Source of the DNA: an uncultured Bacteroidales bacterium
Lineage (GTDB): Bacteria > Bacteroidota > Bacteroidia > Bacteroidales > Muribaculaceae
Reading direction: 5' to 3'
Length of the DNA stretch: 64,000 nt
Assembly: GCA_902781045.1 (NCBI GenBank)
Contig: CACZHT010000003.1
Coordinates: 1-64,000 of the forward strand
Below the pieces are notes generated by a model. That model had not been told where the DNA came from. It made no database searches and worked only from the letters and a program-made list of their open reading frames with translations. Below are positions 1 through 9,142 of this stretch, piece after piece. The position numbers were made by a program, and so were the translations under genes. Positions within the stretch are counted from its first letter, which is position 1. Each line of letters begins with the position of its first letter.

Positions 1-283
1 CACGGGGGGCGCGACTTCCTTTCACACCCCGAAGTCGTGGAGTATCTGTTTCAATCCACGCGCCCACGGGGGGCGCGACCGTTTCTCGGTGTCCTCGCGG
101 GCAAGCAGTTCATCGTTTCAATCCACGCGCCCACGGGGGGCGCGACATGGCATAGTCACCCGAAAATGGGGGCTCGGTGATTGGTTTCAATCCACGCGCC
201 CACGGGGGGCGCGACCGTGGCGATGGTGGGGTCAGCGTCGCATGCGTCGATGTTTCAATCCACGCGCCCACGGGGGGCGCGAC
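1..283 (-). CRISPR. Type I-C CRISPR array, leader-proximal end (continues off the left edge)
   Basis: Four complete 32-nt direct repeats lie at 48-79, 115-146, 184-215 and 252-283, and the last 15 nt of a fifth at 1-15. They are separated by unrelated spacers of 32, 35, 37 and 36 nt (16-47, 80-114, 147-183, 216-251). Read on the minus strand the repeat starts GTCGCGCC and ends GGATTGAAAC. It has a CGCGCCC/GGGCGCG stem with a 5-nt loop, followed by an 11-nt tail that fits the type I-C crRNA 5' handle. The repeats are identical where visible. The minus orientation and adjacent cas2 place the newest spacer at 216-251. Total array length is unknown because it is cut by the window edge. Confidence 0.97.
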
Positions 284-442
284 TGCAGCATGTTTTTCGT
301 ATTAGTTTACAATTGATTATATAACGCAAAATGCGAACCTATATTGTGAAGGTCGTTCGTGAGGTCGGTGTGGGTGTGGTAATGTTCTCTGTATCAGCTG
401 ATGCGAAACTCTAGCAGTTGATGCAACGTTTCTGGTTCGCAC
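284..442 (-). promoter_or_regulatory. CRISPR leader
   Basis: This 159-bp non-coding stretch lies between cas2 and the first repeat. Its repeat-proximal half is AT-rich, as expected of a leader carrying the array promoter and integration signals. I assign it from position and array orientation; no individual promoter box is convincing. Confidence 0.7.
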
Positions 443-733
443 TCAGATGATCAGTGGCGCGTCAATGTCGTAGGTTGTCTGTTTTCCAATCGATATCACA
501 CGCTTGTTCTGGTTCTTGCTCAGGTGATAGAAGCGGATGCTGTCGCTCTCAGGGGCAATGATGTCGGTCAGGGCAGCTTTAAGCATCGTGAATTGTGCCT
601 CAGTGACTTCGCACTCAAAGACTGAATTCTGCACACGGCGACCATAGTTCTTGCATTGCTTGGCCACTTGTCGCAGGCGTTTCTGCCCCTCGCTGCTTGT
701 TGTCTCTACATCGTAGGTCACTAATATGTACAT
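443..733 (-). CDS. cas2: CRISPR-associated endonuclease Cas2 (type I-C)
   Basis: Cas2 is a 96-aa ferredoxin-fold protein that forms the structural core of the Cas1-Cas2 spacer integrase. The N-terminal beta strand with the conserved metal-site aspartate (VTYDVE, Asp8) is present, followed by the R-R-V-Q-N-S-V-F-E segment typical of the I-C/Dvulg group. Length is normal for the family. It is the last cas gene before the leader and starts 3 nt after cas1 ends, so it belongs to the same transcript. No defect is visible. Confidence 0.97.
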   Translation of the reverse strand: MYILVTYDVETTSSEGQKRLRQVAKQCKNYGRRVQNSVFECEVTEAQFTMLKAALTDIIAPESDSIRFYHLSKNQNKRVISIGKQTTYDIDAPLII

Positions 734-736
734 GGC

Positions 737-1759
737 TCATTTGATTAAGAAAACCGGATAATCGTCGAGGTCGTTCCTCAGAAATCTGGCAAACAACATC
801 GCCTGGACATGCGGAATCAGTCCAACGGGTATCTTCTCTTGCAGATAGGGGTGAGTCATGGTCTCGCGTTTGCGATTCTGCCATGCGCTGATGAAGGCGC
901 GACGACCGTTGTCAGTCATCACGATGCCATCGTCGCCCTGGGCGATGAAGTCGGTGGGTGAGACTTGCCTACGGTTGATTAGCGACAGGACCAGCCTGTC
1001 GCCCAGATAGGCTCGCAGCTCTTCTATCAAGTCCAGTGCAAGCGAGGCCCGGCCAGGGCGCAGCCGGTGGTAGACACCGACGTATGGGTCTAGCCCTACG
1101 GCATCAAGGGCGGCTGTCATGTCGTGCGCCAGTAGCGTGTAGGCCAGCGACAGCATGGCATTGACCGCATCTCGTGGGGGACGACGGTTGCGGCCGGCAA
1201 AGGGGAACTCTGACTTCTGGTTGAGGATAAGTTCCGGAAAAACGTCAAAGTAGGCATTTGCCGCAATGCCTTCTTGGCCAAGCAGCTCCTGTGCGTCATG
1301 GCTACGCAATGCTGTCGCTTTGAACCGATCAAGTTGCTGGGCGGCGTGTTCAAGCACAGGGTTGGCACCATAGTCGCGGATGTGCCGGCGCAAGACTGCA
1401 CGATAATTCTGGATTTTGGCGGCAATGATGTTTCGGCTGATGTGCAACGATTTGTCGACATCGTCGGCAAACCGGTATTGCGCCTTGCGCAGCAAGACGT
1501 TACCTTGCACCGGCCCTTGCAGCCGACCGATGAAGCGGCCATTGGGTGACAAGAATGACAAGGCTATGCCACTGTCGGCACACAACTTCATCGCGCCGGG
1601 GCTGGCTCCCATATAGCCAAATGTGATCACCCCCTCGACATTGATCGCGGGTATCCTGAACACTTCCTCCTGCTTGACGCTGACCACCAAGTTGTTGCCA
1701 TCCTTGCTGATATAGGACTCAGGAGTGGTGATGTACAATGTATTAAGCAGTTTCCTCAT
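737..1759 (-). CDS. cas1: CRISPR-associated integrase Cas1 (type I-C)
   Basis: Cas1 is the spacer-acquisition integrase that cuts and joins at the leader-repeat junction together with Cas2. The 340-aa length is typical of I-C Cas1. The catalytic glutamate region (QEGIAANAYF) and the H/D block (VGVYHRLRPGRASLALDLIEE) are intact. The start codon lies inside the end of cas4 (17-nt overlap), which points to translational coupling of the adaptation genes. Confidence 0.97.
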   Translation of the reverse strand: MRKLLNTLYITTPESYISKDGNNLVVSVKQEEVFRIPAINVEGVITFGYMGASPGAMKLCADSGIALSFLSPNGRFIGRLQGPVQGNVLLRKAQYRFADDVDKSLHISRNIIAAKIQNYRAVLRRHIRDYGANPVLEHAAQQLDRFKATALRSHDAQELLGQEGIAANAYFDVFPELILNQKSEFPFAGRNRRPPRDAVNAMLSLAYTLLAHDMTAALDAVGLDPYVGVYHRLRPGRASLALDLIEELRAYLGDRLVLSLINRRQVSPTDFIAQGDDGIVMTDNGRRAFISAWQNRKRETMTHPYLQEKIPVGLIPHVQAMLFARFLRNDLDDYPVFLIK

Positions 1760-2411
1760 ACAGGTTCTTGGCTAGGTAGTTGCCGACTGGCGACTGCAGG
1801 TCCGGCATGCAGATGTCAATCAGCGAGCATTTGCGGCATTTGGCCGAATATTCCGCTGCTGGCAGCTGCCTGGTGCTGAATGTCTCGTGCATCTGCCGGG
1901 CATTGTCTATGACCAAGTCACGCAGTGAGCCGGTGAAGTCCACACGGTGGCGTCGCCGAGTCTGGGCATAGAAGATGTCTCCATGCTCAATCGTTATGTG
2001 ATATTGTTCTTCGAGGCACATCGCTTGGGCAGTAAGCTGCAGCTCGTCGGACATGTCCTGCTTGGGCTGGCCGTGCTTGTACTCGACAGGTCGTGGTAGC
2101 CAGTAGCCTCTGTATCGTGGGTGACTGATGGCATTGTCGGGCAACGGCGACGGCAGCAACTCAATCAGGTCGGCGATGCCATACAGGCCCAGCACCCTTG
2201 AGGCCACACTCACCGCCCGCAAGCAGATGATGTCTCCGCTCTTGGCGCGATATGCTGGGTCGTCGACATGCTTGTGCAGCAGCTCGCCTTCGATGGTGAG
2301 CCGGTTGTCGTCCCATTGCTGCTCAATGTGTATCAATGCCCATTGCCGGGGACAGAACATGAAGTGCTGTATCCCCGACAACATGAGCATATCATCGTCA
2401 GTGTAGGTCAA
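1743..2411 (-). CDS. cas4: CRISPR-associated exonuclease Cas4
   Basis: Cas4 is a RecB-like nuclease with an Fe-S cluster that processes prespacers and selects PAM-containing ends in I-C systems. The 222-aa protein has one cysteine near the N terminus (FCPRQWA) and a C-terminal cluster (KCRKCSLIDIC) for the 4Fe-4S site. The RecB motif is in the middle (P-V-E-Y-K-H-G). It overlaps cas1 and follows cas7 by 17 nt, matching the canonical I-C gene order. Confidence 0.96.
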   Translation of the reverse strand: MTYTDDDMLMLSGIQHFMFCPRQWALIHIEQQWDDNRLTIEGELLHKHVDDPAYRAKSGDIICLRAVSVASRVLGLYGIADLIELLPSPLPDNAISHPRYRGYWLPRPVEYKHGQPKQDMSDELQLTAQAMCLEEQYHITIEHGDIFYAQTRRRHRVDFTGSLRDLVIDNARQMHETFSTRQLPAAEYSAKCRKCSLIDICMPDLQSPVGNYLAKNLYEETA

Positions 2412-2428
2412 ACTCGTGAAGTTTTGAT

Positions 2429-3343
2429 TTAAATCAGTTCCTCGACAGTCACGCCCTCTGGCAGCTGGTCGCGGGCGATGGTGACGGTATAGTCGCCAAA
2501 CGAGCGAGCAACTGCATCAGTTGCCTTGGTCACCTTGACAAGGTCAAACAGTTTGTTGGCTGGGGCGTTGCCCAACACCGAACTATGGCGGAAGACAATG
2601 AGCTTCTGCGCACTCATCAGTCCACGGGCTGCAGAGCGGTCGATGTCAAACATGTTCTTGAGCGCGTCGAAGAACAGGTCCAGGTCTTCTTGCGAGAAAC
2701 CCGTCTGTCGGGCCAGGCTGGCCGACACAAAGCCATGGCACACGTACAGGCCGTAGGGAATCGTGGCCTTGCGGCCTTGAATTCCAATCTGGCTTTCGTA
2801 TGACTTGTCTTCGTCACGTGCAGCACTCACTGTCAGTGCGTGTTCACATGAGACAATAGGATCAACACTTCTTGAAAAAGTCATTTGGATAGGACCTCGA
2901 ACTTGTCCGGCATTTGCTCCAGTTGATAAAACTGCACCAAAAGTGCGTACGTCATAATAAGTCTTACACATATAGTTTCGTCCTTTATCAACCTCGCTAC
3001 CTTGAGCTTTTCCCTTGTTTTTTCTCTTGTTTCCTTCTCCATCTTTGGAAGTGCTCAAGTCAATGGCAAGTGCCTCAAAGCCTTTCTTAATTTCAGCATT
3101 GATGAATGTATTTGTTCCAGAGAGATCTTTAGAGCGCACAAAAATATCATAGCCATTAACTGGTTGTTTCGTCGTTTGGACAAAGTTGCGCACTTTGCGC
3201 TTGAGGCACACATCGGTCACAAGGCCCATGCCGGTCTCGGCATCAACACGGGGCAGATTCCCGGCGTCGGGATCGCCGTTGGGGTTTCCGTCTTGCACGT
3301 CGAACATGAAGACGAAATCAATTCGGTTTTTTAATTCTGTCAT
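2429..3343 (-). CDS. cas7c: Cascade backbone protein Cas7 (Csd2/DevR family, type I-C)
   Basis: Cas7 polymerises along the crRNA to form the Cascade backbone. The 304-aa length and the N-terminal signature (FDVQDGNPNGDPDAGNLPR) are those of the Csd2 subfamily. It lies 12 nt after cas8c and 17 nt before cas4. Base composition is uneven: codons between about 2850 and 3180 are clearly more AT-rich than both ends of the gene. This suggests recombination within the Cascade genes and is treated under findings. Confidence 0.96.
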   Translation of the reverse strand: MTELKNRIDFVFMFDVQDGNPNGDPDAGNLPRVDAETGMGLVTDVCLKRKVRNFVQTTKQPVNGYDIFVRSKDLSGTNTFINAEIKKGFEALAIDLSTSKDGEGNKRKNKGKAQGSEVDKGRNYMCKTYYDVRTFGAVLSTGANAGQVRGPIQMTFSRSVDPIVSCEHALTVSAARDEDKSYESQIGIQGRKATIPYGLYVCHGFVSASLARQTGFSQEDLDLFFDALKNMFDIDRSAARGLMSAQKLIVFRHSSVLGNAPANKLFDLVKVTKATDAVARSFGDYTVTIARDQLPEGVTVEELI

Positions 3344-3355
3344 GATACAACTATT

Positions 3356-5119
3356 TTAGTCATTGGTTTGATCTTCGTTGTAAACAAAGAGGGCTTGGCG
3401 CTGATGATAGTAGCCCACGAAGAAACGTCCCTGATCGTGAAGGCTGAGGTGAGCAGGAAAATCGGTAATGTTGTCGATAATTTCTTGCTTGAGTTTCTCA
3501 TACTTTACGATTTCATTGATGTTCTCTATTTTCTCAGAATGATGAACTGATAATGAAAGCATCGTCGGGAAAACCACAGCAGGTTCAGAAGATGCTCTAC
3601 TCATGTATCTACTTCTCACATTCGTGAAATACTCTTTATCCCGATTGCTAATCTCTTGAATTCTCTCAAGAATAGCAAAGAGACGGCCACATAAATAGCC
3701 TTGGTTGGTGTTCTGTTTGTCTAGCATTTCTTTAATATCGTTTTGGAAAGTTTTGTTTATAAATGCTTTGATAATTGCAAATCGAGCAATGTATGTGTCA
3801 ATTTTTCTGATTTTGTAAATATTGTCGACCAGATTGAATGAGTCCCACTCTTCGTCATGAGAGTCAGTTTTGAGTCTGCAAAGGCAAGCAGTAAAGAGTG
3901 AAATAGGGTATGTTGTATCCTCAAATACACTCTTTGCAATGGCCTCGGGCAGATTTGGAGTGACCTCCGAGGAGTTTCCACCCAGCGTGACTGCACTGAG
4001 TATTGTTCTTAATCCCATGTATGTGAGTTTTTTATAACTTCTGGGTAGTACAATATTCATGCGTTCGAAATGATTCTTTATGTTTGTGGCAAAATCTCGA
4101 AGTACAAGTTCTGACCAGTATACTACAGCAATCCTGGCCGAGTTAGGGGCCAGTCCCAAGATGTAGAAGCGGTCGTCAAGGCTAGTCTTCAGTTCGCCGC
4201 TATTGATGGCTCGGAATACCTTGTGCACTTCTTCAATGCTGGCATTTGGGTCATATTTGTCTTCTTGGATACCCAACATTACAAAGAGACTTTCCTCTGC
4301 TTTTGTTGAAGCCTCATCTGTATTCGAAGCCCAGAATACAAATGTCCGGTTGCCAACAACGAATTTGTTCCGTGATCCTTGTTCTGTAAGAAGTGACAAC
4401 GCTGTTGAAAAGCCAAATTCAGCCTCTAATGAGATTGGTGCATTATTGGCCTGTTCTTTACCGTAAGAATCATATCCAGATGATTTTTGAAATGAAACCA
4501 ATTTTGCACTAGATTTGCAATGAAGAATTGGGGTATTTGTGGCAATTCTTACAATTTCAGTCTTTTTGCCAGTAATGAGGCAAACAGATTTAGTGCAATA
4601 TGCTCTTTTCGCAACGTCTTCCTCTTTTATGATATCTTCGAAACAATCCTCCTTAAGAATATCGAATAGAGACCCATGAATCTTAAAAGAGACAATTACT
4701 TCGGGATTCTTTTTTAATTCTTCCCATAGAGGATCGTTTTTCACTTTTGCAAGTTCATTTCTTTCGTAAAATAATGAAACAGCCAGCAGTGATTTGTTAT
4801 TGTAGCGACTGGAAACATCCTTACACCTCTCTACGAAAGAAAGATGCTTCTCACGGGTCTTGTTTGTCGGATTCTTTGAATAATCCAGTGCATACATGAC
4901 ATTATCCCAAAGTAGCATAGGTGTTGGTGCAGTGGTGTGTTGTCCTTTAGGGGCGATGATGCTTAATCCATTCCCTTTGCTATCTCTGCAATCTTCTATT
5001 CTGATAAAAGTGCCGTCAATGTCTAGGACTATTAAGAAAGAAACCCGAATCTTCATCCATCCATAAGGTATCTCTTTCTTGAAATGCTGGTAGTAGTCAT
5101 ATAATGCTTTCAGTATCAT
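3356..5119 (-). CDS. cas8c: Cascade large subunit Cas8c (Csd1 family)
   Basis: Cas8c is the type I-C large subunit that recognises the PAM and helps recruit Cas3. In I-C an internal start also yields the small subunit (Cas11c). The 587-aa length and the position between cas5c and cas7 fit Csd1 well, although this family has few invariant motifs. Its start overlaps the cas5c stop by 4 nt (ATGA type). The gene is distinctly AT-rich compared with cas1, cas3, cas4 and cas5, a sign of separate ancestry or replacement. Confidence 0.93.
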   Translation of the reverse strand: MILKALYDYYQHFKKEIPYGWMKIRVSFLIVLDIDGTFIRIEDCRDSKGNGLSIIAPKGQHTTAPTPMLLWDNVMYALDYSKNPTNKTREKHLSFVERCKDVSSRYNNKSLLAVSLFYERNELAKVKNDPLWEELKKNPEVIVSFKIHGSLFDILKEDCFEDIIKEEDVAKRAYCTKSVCLITGKKTEIVRIATNTPILHCKSSAKLVSFQKSSGYDSYGKEQANNAPISLEAEFGFSTALSLLTEQGSRNKFVVGNRTFVFWASNTDEASTKAEESLFVMLGIQEDKYDPNASIEEVHKVFRAINSGELKTSLDDRFYILGLAPNSARIAVVYWSELVLRDFATNIKNHFERMNIVLPRSYKKLTYMGLRTILSAVTLGGNSSEVTPNLPEAIAKSVFEDTTYPISLFTACLCRLKTDSHDEEWDSFNLVDNIYKIRKIDTYIARFAIIKAFINKTFQNDIKEMLDKQNTNQGYLCGRLFAILERIQEISNRDKEYFTNVRSRYMSRASSEPAVVFPTMLSLSVHHSEKIENINEIVKYEKLKQEIIDNITDFPAHLSLHDQGRFFVGYYHQRQALFVYNEDQTND

Positions 5120-5823
5120 CTCAACACCTCCTCACTGTCAATGGGTGGAACAATAATCACGCCACTGTGCATCTGTGCGCGATAGAACATCGCGTCGGGC
5201 TTGTCGGCATCCTGGCCGAAGTTCATGTCATAGAGCATATAGCCCAGGTCACGGCTCTCGTCGATGGCAGGCTGCAATGCTTCCTGCTCGGGGTCGACCA
5301 GACGGAACGACGCCGCAAACTCGCGCGTGCCCAGATAGGGCTGGTTGAAGCACTGCCCTTTCTGCGCACGGCGCTCAAACATGGCATTATACTTGCCGGG
5401 GTTCTCGTCCCGACGGAGCAACTCTCTCTCCTCCGAGTCAATCAGAGGGTTCTTGCTGGCCTTGTTCCGGTCTTTGACTGGGATAAAGACCAGCTTGGCA
5501 TGGATGCGGTAGCGCACATCCTTGAGCAGCAACGAGTTCTTTTGTTCCCTATTGTTTTCAATGAAAATTAGGTTTTGTGTTTGGTTTGCCACAGTTGCCA
5601 CCTCGTTGCGGCGCACCGAGTCCCATTTGATGGGATTTAGCACCTCAATCCGGGTCACCTGCCAACGGATGGCGGGTTTCCAGAAGATGGCCTCGAAGAT
5701 GGCGCGCGCTGCCGATGGTGTGATGACGTCATAGCTCACCCGCTCGACCTTGAACTCGGGGCGGGTGAAGCAGGCGTATGGCCCCCACACTTCCAGGCAA
5801 AATTCTCTGTCTGTATATTCCAT
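5116..5823 (-). CDS. cas5c: Cas5c pre-crRNA endoribonuclease (Cas5d family)
   Basis: In type I-C, which lacks Cas6, Cas5c cuts the repeat hairpin and stays bound to the crRNA 5' handle. The 235-aa protein begins with the family hallmark (CLEVWGPYACFTRPEFKVERVSYDVITPSAARAI, shown here only for residues about 8-41 by landmarks: Trp, Pro-Tyr-Ala, and Thr-Pro-Ser-Ala-Ala-Arg). The G-P-x-A-x-F-x-R-P-E/K segment and the conserved T-P-S-A-A-R-A-I helix are both intact. It follows cas3 by 8 nt and overlaps cas8c by 4 nt. Confidence 0.94.
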   Translation of the reverse strand: MEYTDREFCLEVWGPYACFTRPEFKVERVSYDVITPSAARAIFEAIFWKPAIRWQVTRIEVLNPIKWDSVRRNEVATVANQTQNLIFIENNREQKNSLLLKDVRYRIHAKLVFIPVKDRNKASKNPLIDSEERELLRRDENPGKYNAMFERRAQKGQCFNQPYLGTREFAASFRLVDPEQEALQPAIDESRDLGYMLYDMNFGQDADKPDAMFYRAQMHSGVIIVPPIDSEEVLR

Positions 5824-5831
5824 AATATCTA

Positions 5832-7994
5832 TTAAATAATATAATTCTCTTTTATCCAGAAATTGTCGGTGACCAAACCCAGCCGGGCATCATAGCACCG
5901 TGAGGCGGGGGCATAAAATACTCCCTCAAGCAGTTGCTCGACAGCACCCATCTGCAGCAGTTGCTGCAAGTCGCGCCGGCGGACATTGACGCTGTATTGC
6001 CCCAATTTCTTCAACAGGCCGTAGGTGGCATGGCCCGATTTCAGCTGGCTGATGAGGGCATTGCTCTCACCCCAGTTGATAATAACAGGAGTGGTGTTGT
6101 CTTCAATCAGGCGGAACGACTTGCCGATTTTCTCATATTGCGGCTGTTCGTTGTAGAGCAGATGCTCACAGCCGAACTTGTCGAAGTTGTCATACTGGGC
6201 ATGCAGCTGCCTGAAATACTCGGTCATCGCCTCTTGAGAGAACCAGTCAAAGTCGCCCACCATGTTGGCGCGGGCATTGTTGCTCTTGCTGATGGCTCCA
6301 GGAGGCAAGGCACGGTCCAAGGCAAACACATGGGTCGTGGCCAGCGGCATCCGCCCCTCGCGATTGCAGCGACCTGCCGCCTGCAAGATCGAGTCCAGAC
6401 CGGCCTGCTGGCGATAGACCACCGGAAAGTCGACGTCAACACCGGCCTCAATCAGCTGGGTGGCAACGACTCTGACCTGGGCATCGGTGCGGCTCAGCTG
6501 TTCTTTGATGGTCTGCAGCGACTGTTTGATATGGGCAGGACACATCATGCGTGACAGGTGGATGTTGGCACCATCGTCGGGCAGATGCTCAAATATCTCT
6601 TTGGCATCACGGCGAGTGTTGACAATGCACAGCACACGGTTGTGCCGAGCAAGTAGCGAGGCAACCTCGTCGGCCGACTTTGGGCTCTCGTCAATCTGCA
6701 GGGTGACGCGGCGCAGCTTGTCGTGCAGGCGGGCTTCGCGCGGAATAATCTCATGGATGCCGGGCAAGCCACGGAAATCTGCCGTATAATTGGCACCATC
6801 AATCTTGCCCGACAGGATGGGCTGGCTGGCAGTGGTGAACAATACAGACGAACCGAACACACGATGCAGGGTGTTCAGCGTGTCGACGATGGGACGCAAA
6901 CACTCCATCGACAGGGTCTGTACCTCGTCCAGGATGATGACACTGCGGGCCAGGTTGTGTATCTTGCGGCATTGCGACGGCTTGTTGCTGAACAGCGACT
7001 CAAACAGCTGTACATTGGTGGTCACGATGATGGGGTAGTCCCAGTTCTCGGTGGCCAGTTTCATGCGCTGGCGCCAGTCGCGGTCGCCAATCTGCTCATA
7101 GTCGAAGTTGGAGTGATGCTCCAGCACGTTCTGTTCGCCGAAGATTGACTTCAGCGTCTGCGCCGTCTGCTCGATGATGCTTGTGTAGGGGATGCCGATG
7201 ATGATGTGCCGCAGGTCATGGGCCACAGCATGATGCAGCGCCCACAGGACAGACGCAAGGGTTTTGCCGCCGCCCGTCGGCACCGTCAGGCTATAAAAGC
7301 CAGTGGTACCACTACCTTGCGCAACACATTGTTGTTGCACATATTGTCTGACCTCGTTCACTGCGGTCTGGGGGGCACCCGATGACAATTGTGCAAGGTG
7401 TCGCTGCAGCAAGCCCAGCAATTCGCGCATGTCCCAAGTGCGCACACGCAAACGATGCTGCTCGGGCGACATGAACGACTCGGTGTCGAGAAAGTCGGCA
7501 TCAACCAGGCAGCTATACAGCATCCGCACCAGGTGATGCACATCCTCTTTGCCGCCCAGACGGGGTAATGGCAGCTGGATGTTAATGGGTTGCACATTGA
7601 TTTCCATGGGCATTTCTGTCTCGCGAAGTTTCTGCTGGCACTCTTTCTCGTTATACAGCCCGCGATGATGCCCCATCAGCACATTGTCCATCAGCAAATG
7701 GAACTGCGGAAATAGCTGCTTGGCAATCAGGGCTCCCACCACCGCATGGTCTTTGTTGCCATTCACCACAACTTCAGGCCGGTAGCCCGAGTTTCTCATG
7801 ATATGCTCCTGAAAGGCACGTTTTTCCTTGCCCTTGTCGTGCAACAGACCGACAACCTCGCCCCACGCAGCCATGTCAAAGTCGGCGGCAAACTTGCCGG
7901 CCAACTCGGCCACTCCTCGCTGATGCTCGTCGTTGGTCTGAATCATCCACTGGCCATCGTCATCTTGGCGAATATGTGAAATAATTATATTCAT
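5832..7994 (-). CDS. cas3: CRISPR-associated nuclease-helicase Cas3 (type I-C)
   Basis: Cas3 is the effector that nicks and degrades target DNA recruited by Cascade. The 720-aa protein has an N-terminal HD nuclease domain (LLHDKGKEKRAF, later GHHRG) and a superfamily 2 helicase: Walker A (VPTGGGKTLAS), Walker B (IILDEVQTL), and the C-terminal helicase motif (QAAGRCNREGR). All are intact, so interference is probably functional. It is the first gene of the minus-strand cas operon, so the operon promoter should lie between 7995 and about 8200. Confidence 0.97.
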   Translation of the reverse strand: MNIIISHIRQDDDGQWMIQTNDEHQRGVAELAGKFAADFDMAAWGEVVGLLHDKGKEKRAFQEHIMRNSGYRPEVVVNGNKDHAVVGALIAKQLFPQFHLLMDNVLMGHHRGLYNEKECQQKLRETEMPMEINVQPINIQLPLPRLGGKEDVHHLVRMLYSCLVDADFLDTESFMSPEQHRLRVRTWDMRELLGLLQRHLAQLSSGAPQTAVNEVRQYVQQQCVAQGSGTTGFYSLTVPTGGGKTLASVLWALHHAVAHDLRHIIIGIPYTSIIEQTAQTLKSIFGEQNVLEHHSNFDYEQIGDRDWRQRMKLATENWDYPIIVTTNVQLFESLFSNKPSQCRKIHNLARSVIILDEVQTLSMECLRPIVDTLNTLHRVFGSSVLFTTASQPILSGKIDGANYTADFRGLPGIHEIIPREARLHDKLRRVTLQIDESPKSADEVASLLARHNRVLCIVNTRRDAKEIFEHLPDDGANIHLSRMMCPAHIKQSLQTIKEQLSRTDAQVRVVATQLIEAGVDVDFPVVYRQQAGLDSILQAAGRCNREGRMPLATTHVFALDRALPPGAISKSNNARANMVGDFDWFSQEAMTEYFRQLHAQYDNFDKFGCEHLLYNEQPQYEKIGKSFRLIEDNTTPVIINWGESNALISQLKSGHATYGLLKKLGQYSVNVRRRDLQQLLQMGAVEQLLEGVFYAPASRCYDARLGLVTDNFWIKENYII

Positions 7995-8106
7995 ACTTAA
8001 TATATTTTCGCGACAAAATTACTGCCGCGTAGTGCCAAAACTAGGCGCATCTAACAAGATAAATGTTAATTGGTGCGTTTTTTTGCCTTCTCTAACATAG
8101 AGTTTG

Positions 8107-8140
8107 CAAATTTAGTGTTTTTAACCCAAAAATCAGTCAA
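8107..8140 (-). promoter_or_regulatory. Candidate promoter of the cas operon
   Basis: On the minus strand 8107-8114 reads TAAATTTG, a perfect Bacteroidetes -7 box. A weak -33 candidate (TTGA, 8137-8140) sits 22 nt upstream, slightly further than usual. Transcription would start near 8100, about 100 nt before cas3. The rest of 7995-8258 shows nothing I can assign. Confidence 0.4.
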
Positions 8141-8258
8141 TCCTCAACCAAAAGTTATCAACAATATTACCATTCGGCAGTTGCCGCGCGCGACGACCTT
8201 TTTGTAACTTACTATTGGCCGAGGTTACTTATCTTTCTCGAAATGTCAGCAACAAGCG

Positions 8259-9095
8259 TCAACGCATCATGGCTAGGCGGTAGTTGATGGCATAGGTCTT
8301 GAGCTCATTGGGCGGCAGGTCAACGATAATTTGATTATTTGATTTGGAGCCGCGGATTTTGACCACAAAGCTGCCTCCGATTTGTTCGAGATATTTGATT
8401 GTGCTGTAGTATATCGAGTTCATGAATGCGCTGTTGGTGCCAAACCAGATGTCTTTGACGCTCTCTATCTCTTTTGGAGTGACTCTGCCAGGAAGTGTTG
8501 CGCCAACACGAGCCTCGTCAAGGACACAGAAGATTTTGAGGACCTTTTTCTGTTCGTCATAGTCTACTTTAGTCCTCTTGTATCCGGCAACAAGCTCGTA
8601 GGGTCCAGCAGTGTTCTCGAAGAGGGTGTAGAATCTAAGATTTGTGATGCTCAAGTTGTAGGCAGGCAGATTGCCGTCTTTGGCCGCATGGTAGCAGTCG
8701 GGGAAGTAACGCATCCGTTCGACGGGGATGATGCAGACTGGCTGCGACCTGTTGTTCTCGACCATGAAAACCATCTGATTAACGTCTAAACAGAAACTCT
8801 GATAGAATTGGAGGTTTCCCTCAAAGAGTTCTAAGAAGCCTAATGCGAGGTAGTCTTTGAGTAGGTCTTGTGTCGCGGCATCGGCGTTGAGTTTCTTGAT
8901 GGCGTTGAGCGATTGGCTGTCGCTCTGGCGGTAGGTGATTGTGACCACGCCATCGGATTCGGCGACGCGGACCATTTGCCCGATTTTGTATTCGAAGGGG
9001 CACATGTTGTTCAGTTCTCGCAGGTAGTGGCTATGGCCTGCGGCCTCGGCGACGATGGGCAATAGGGCCAGTAGTAGTGAAATTAGTTTTTTCAT
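8259..9095 (-). CDS. Exported protein of unknown function
   Basis: The 278-aa product starts with a clear signal peptide (MKKLISLLLALLPIVAEA, cleavage after AEA), so it should be exported to the periplasm or surface. The mature part has two cysteines and a mixed alpha/beta composition, with no motif I recognise. A segment ending PPNELKTYAINYRLAMM forms the C terminus. It follows a small minus-strand ORF by 47 nt and is separated from the cas operon by 264 bp, so I see no link to CRISPR. Start choice is supported by the signal peptide. Confidence 0.8.
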   Translation of the reverse strand: MKKLISLLLALLPIVAEAAGHSHYLRELNNMCPFEYKIGQMVRVAESDGVVTITYRQSDSQSLNAIKKLNADAATQDLLKDYLALGFLELFEGNLQFYQSFCLDVNQMVFMVENNRSQPVCIIPVERMRYFPDCYHAAKDGNLPAYNLSITNLRFYTLFENTAGPYELVAGYKRTKVDYDEQKKVLKIFCVLDEARVGATLPGRVTPKEIESVKDIWFGTNSAFMNSIYYSTIKYLEQIGGSFVVKIRGSKSNNQIIVDLPPNELKTYAINYRLAMMR

Positions 9096-9142
9096 TGCGA
9101 TGTCGATAGGGGTGGTTAGTGTGGTGTTTTAATTGGGTCATA

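Noticed and set aside
89-316. 75-aa plus-strand reading frame
   Set aside because: It translates the CRISPR repeats (FQSTRPRGAR repeated) and is not a gene.
8120-8258. Possible anti-CRISPR or regulator ORF upstream of cas3
   Set aside because: No reading frame of useful length or ribosome-binding site is present.
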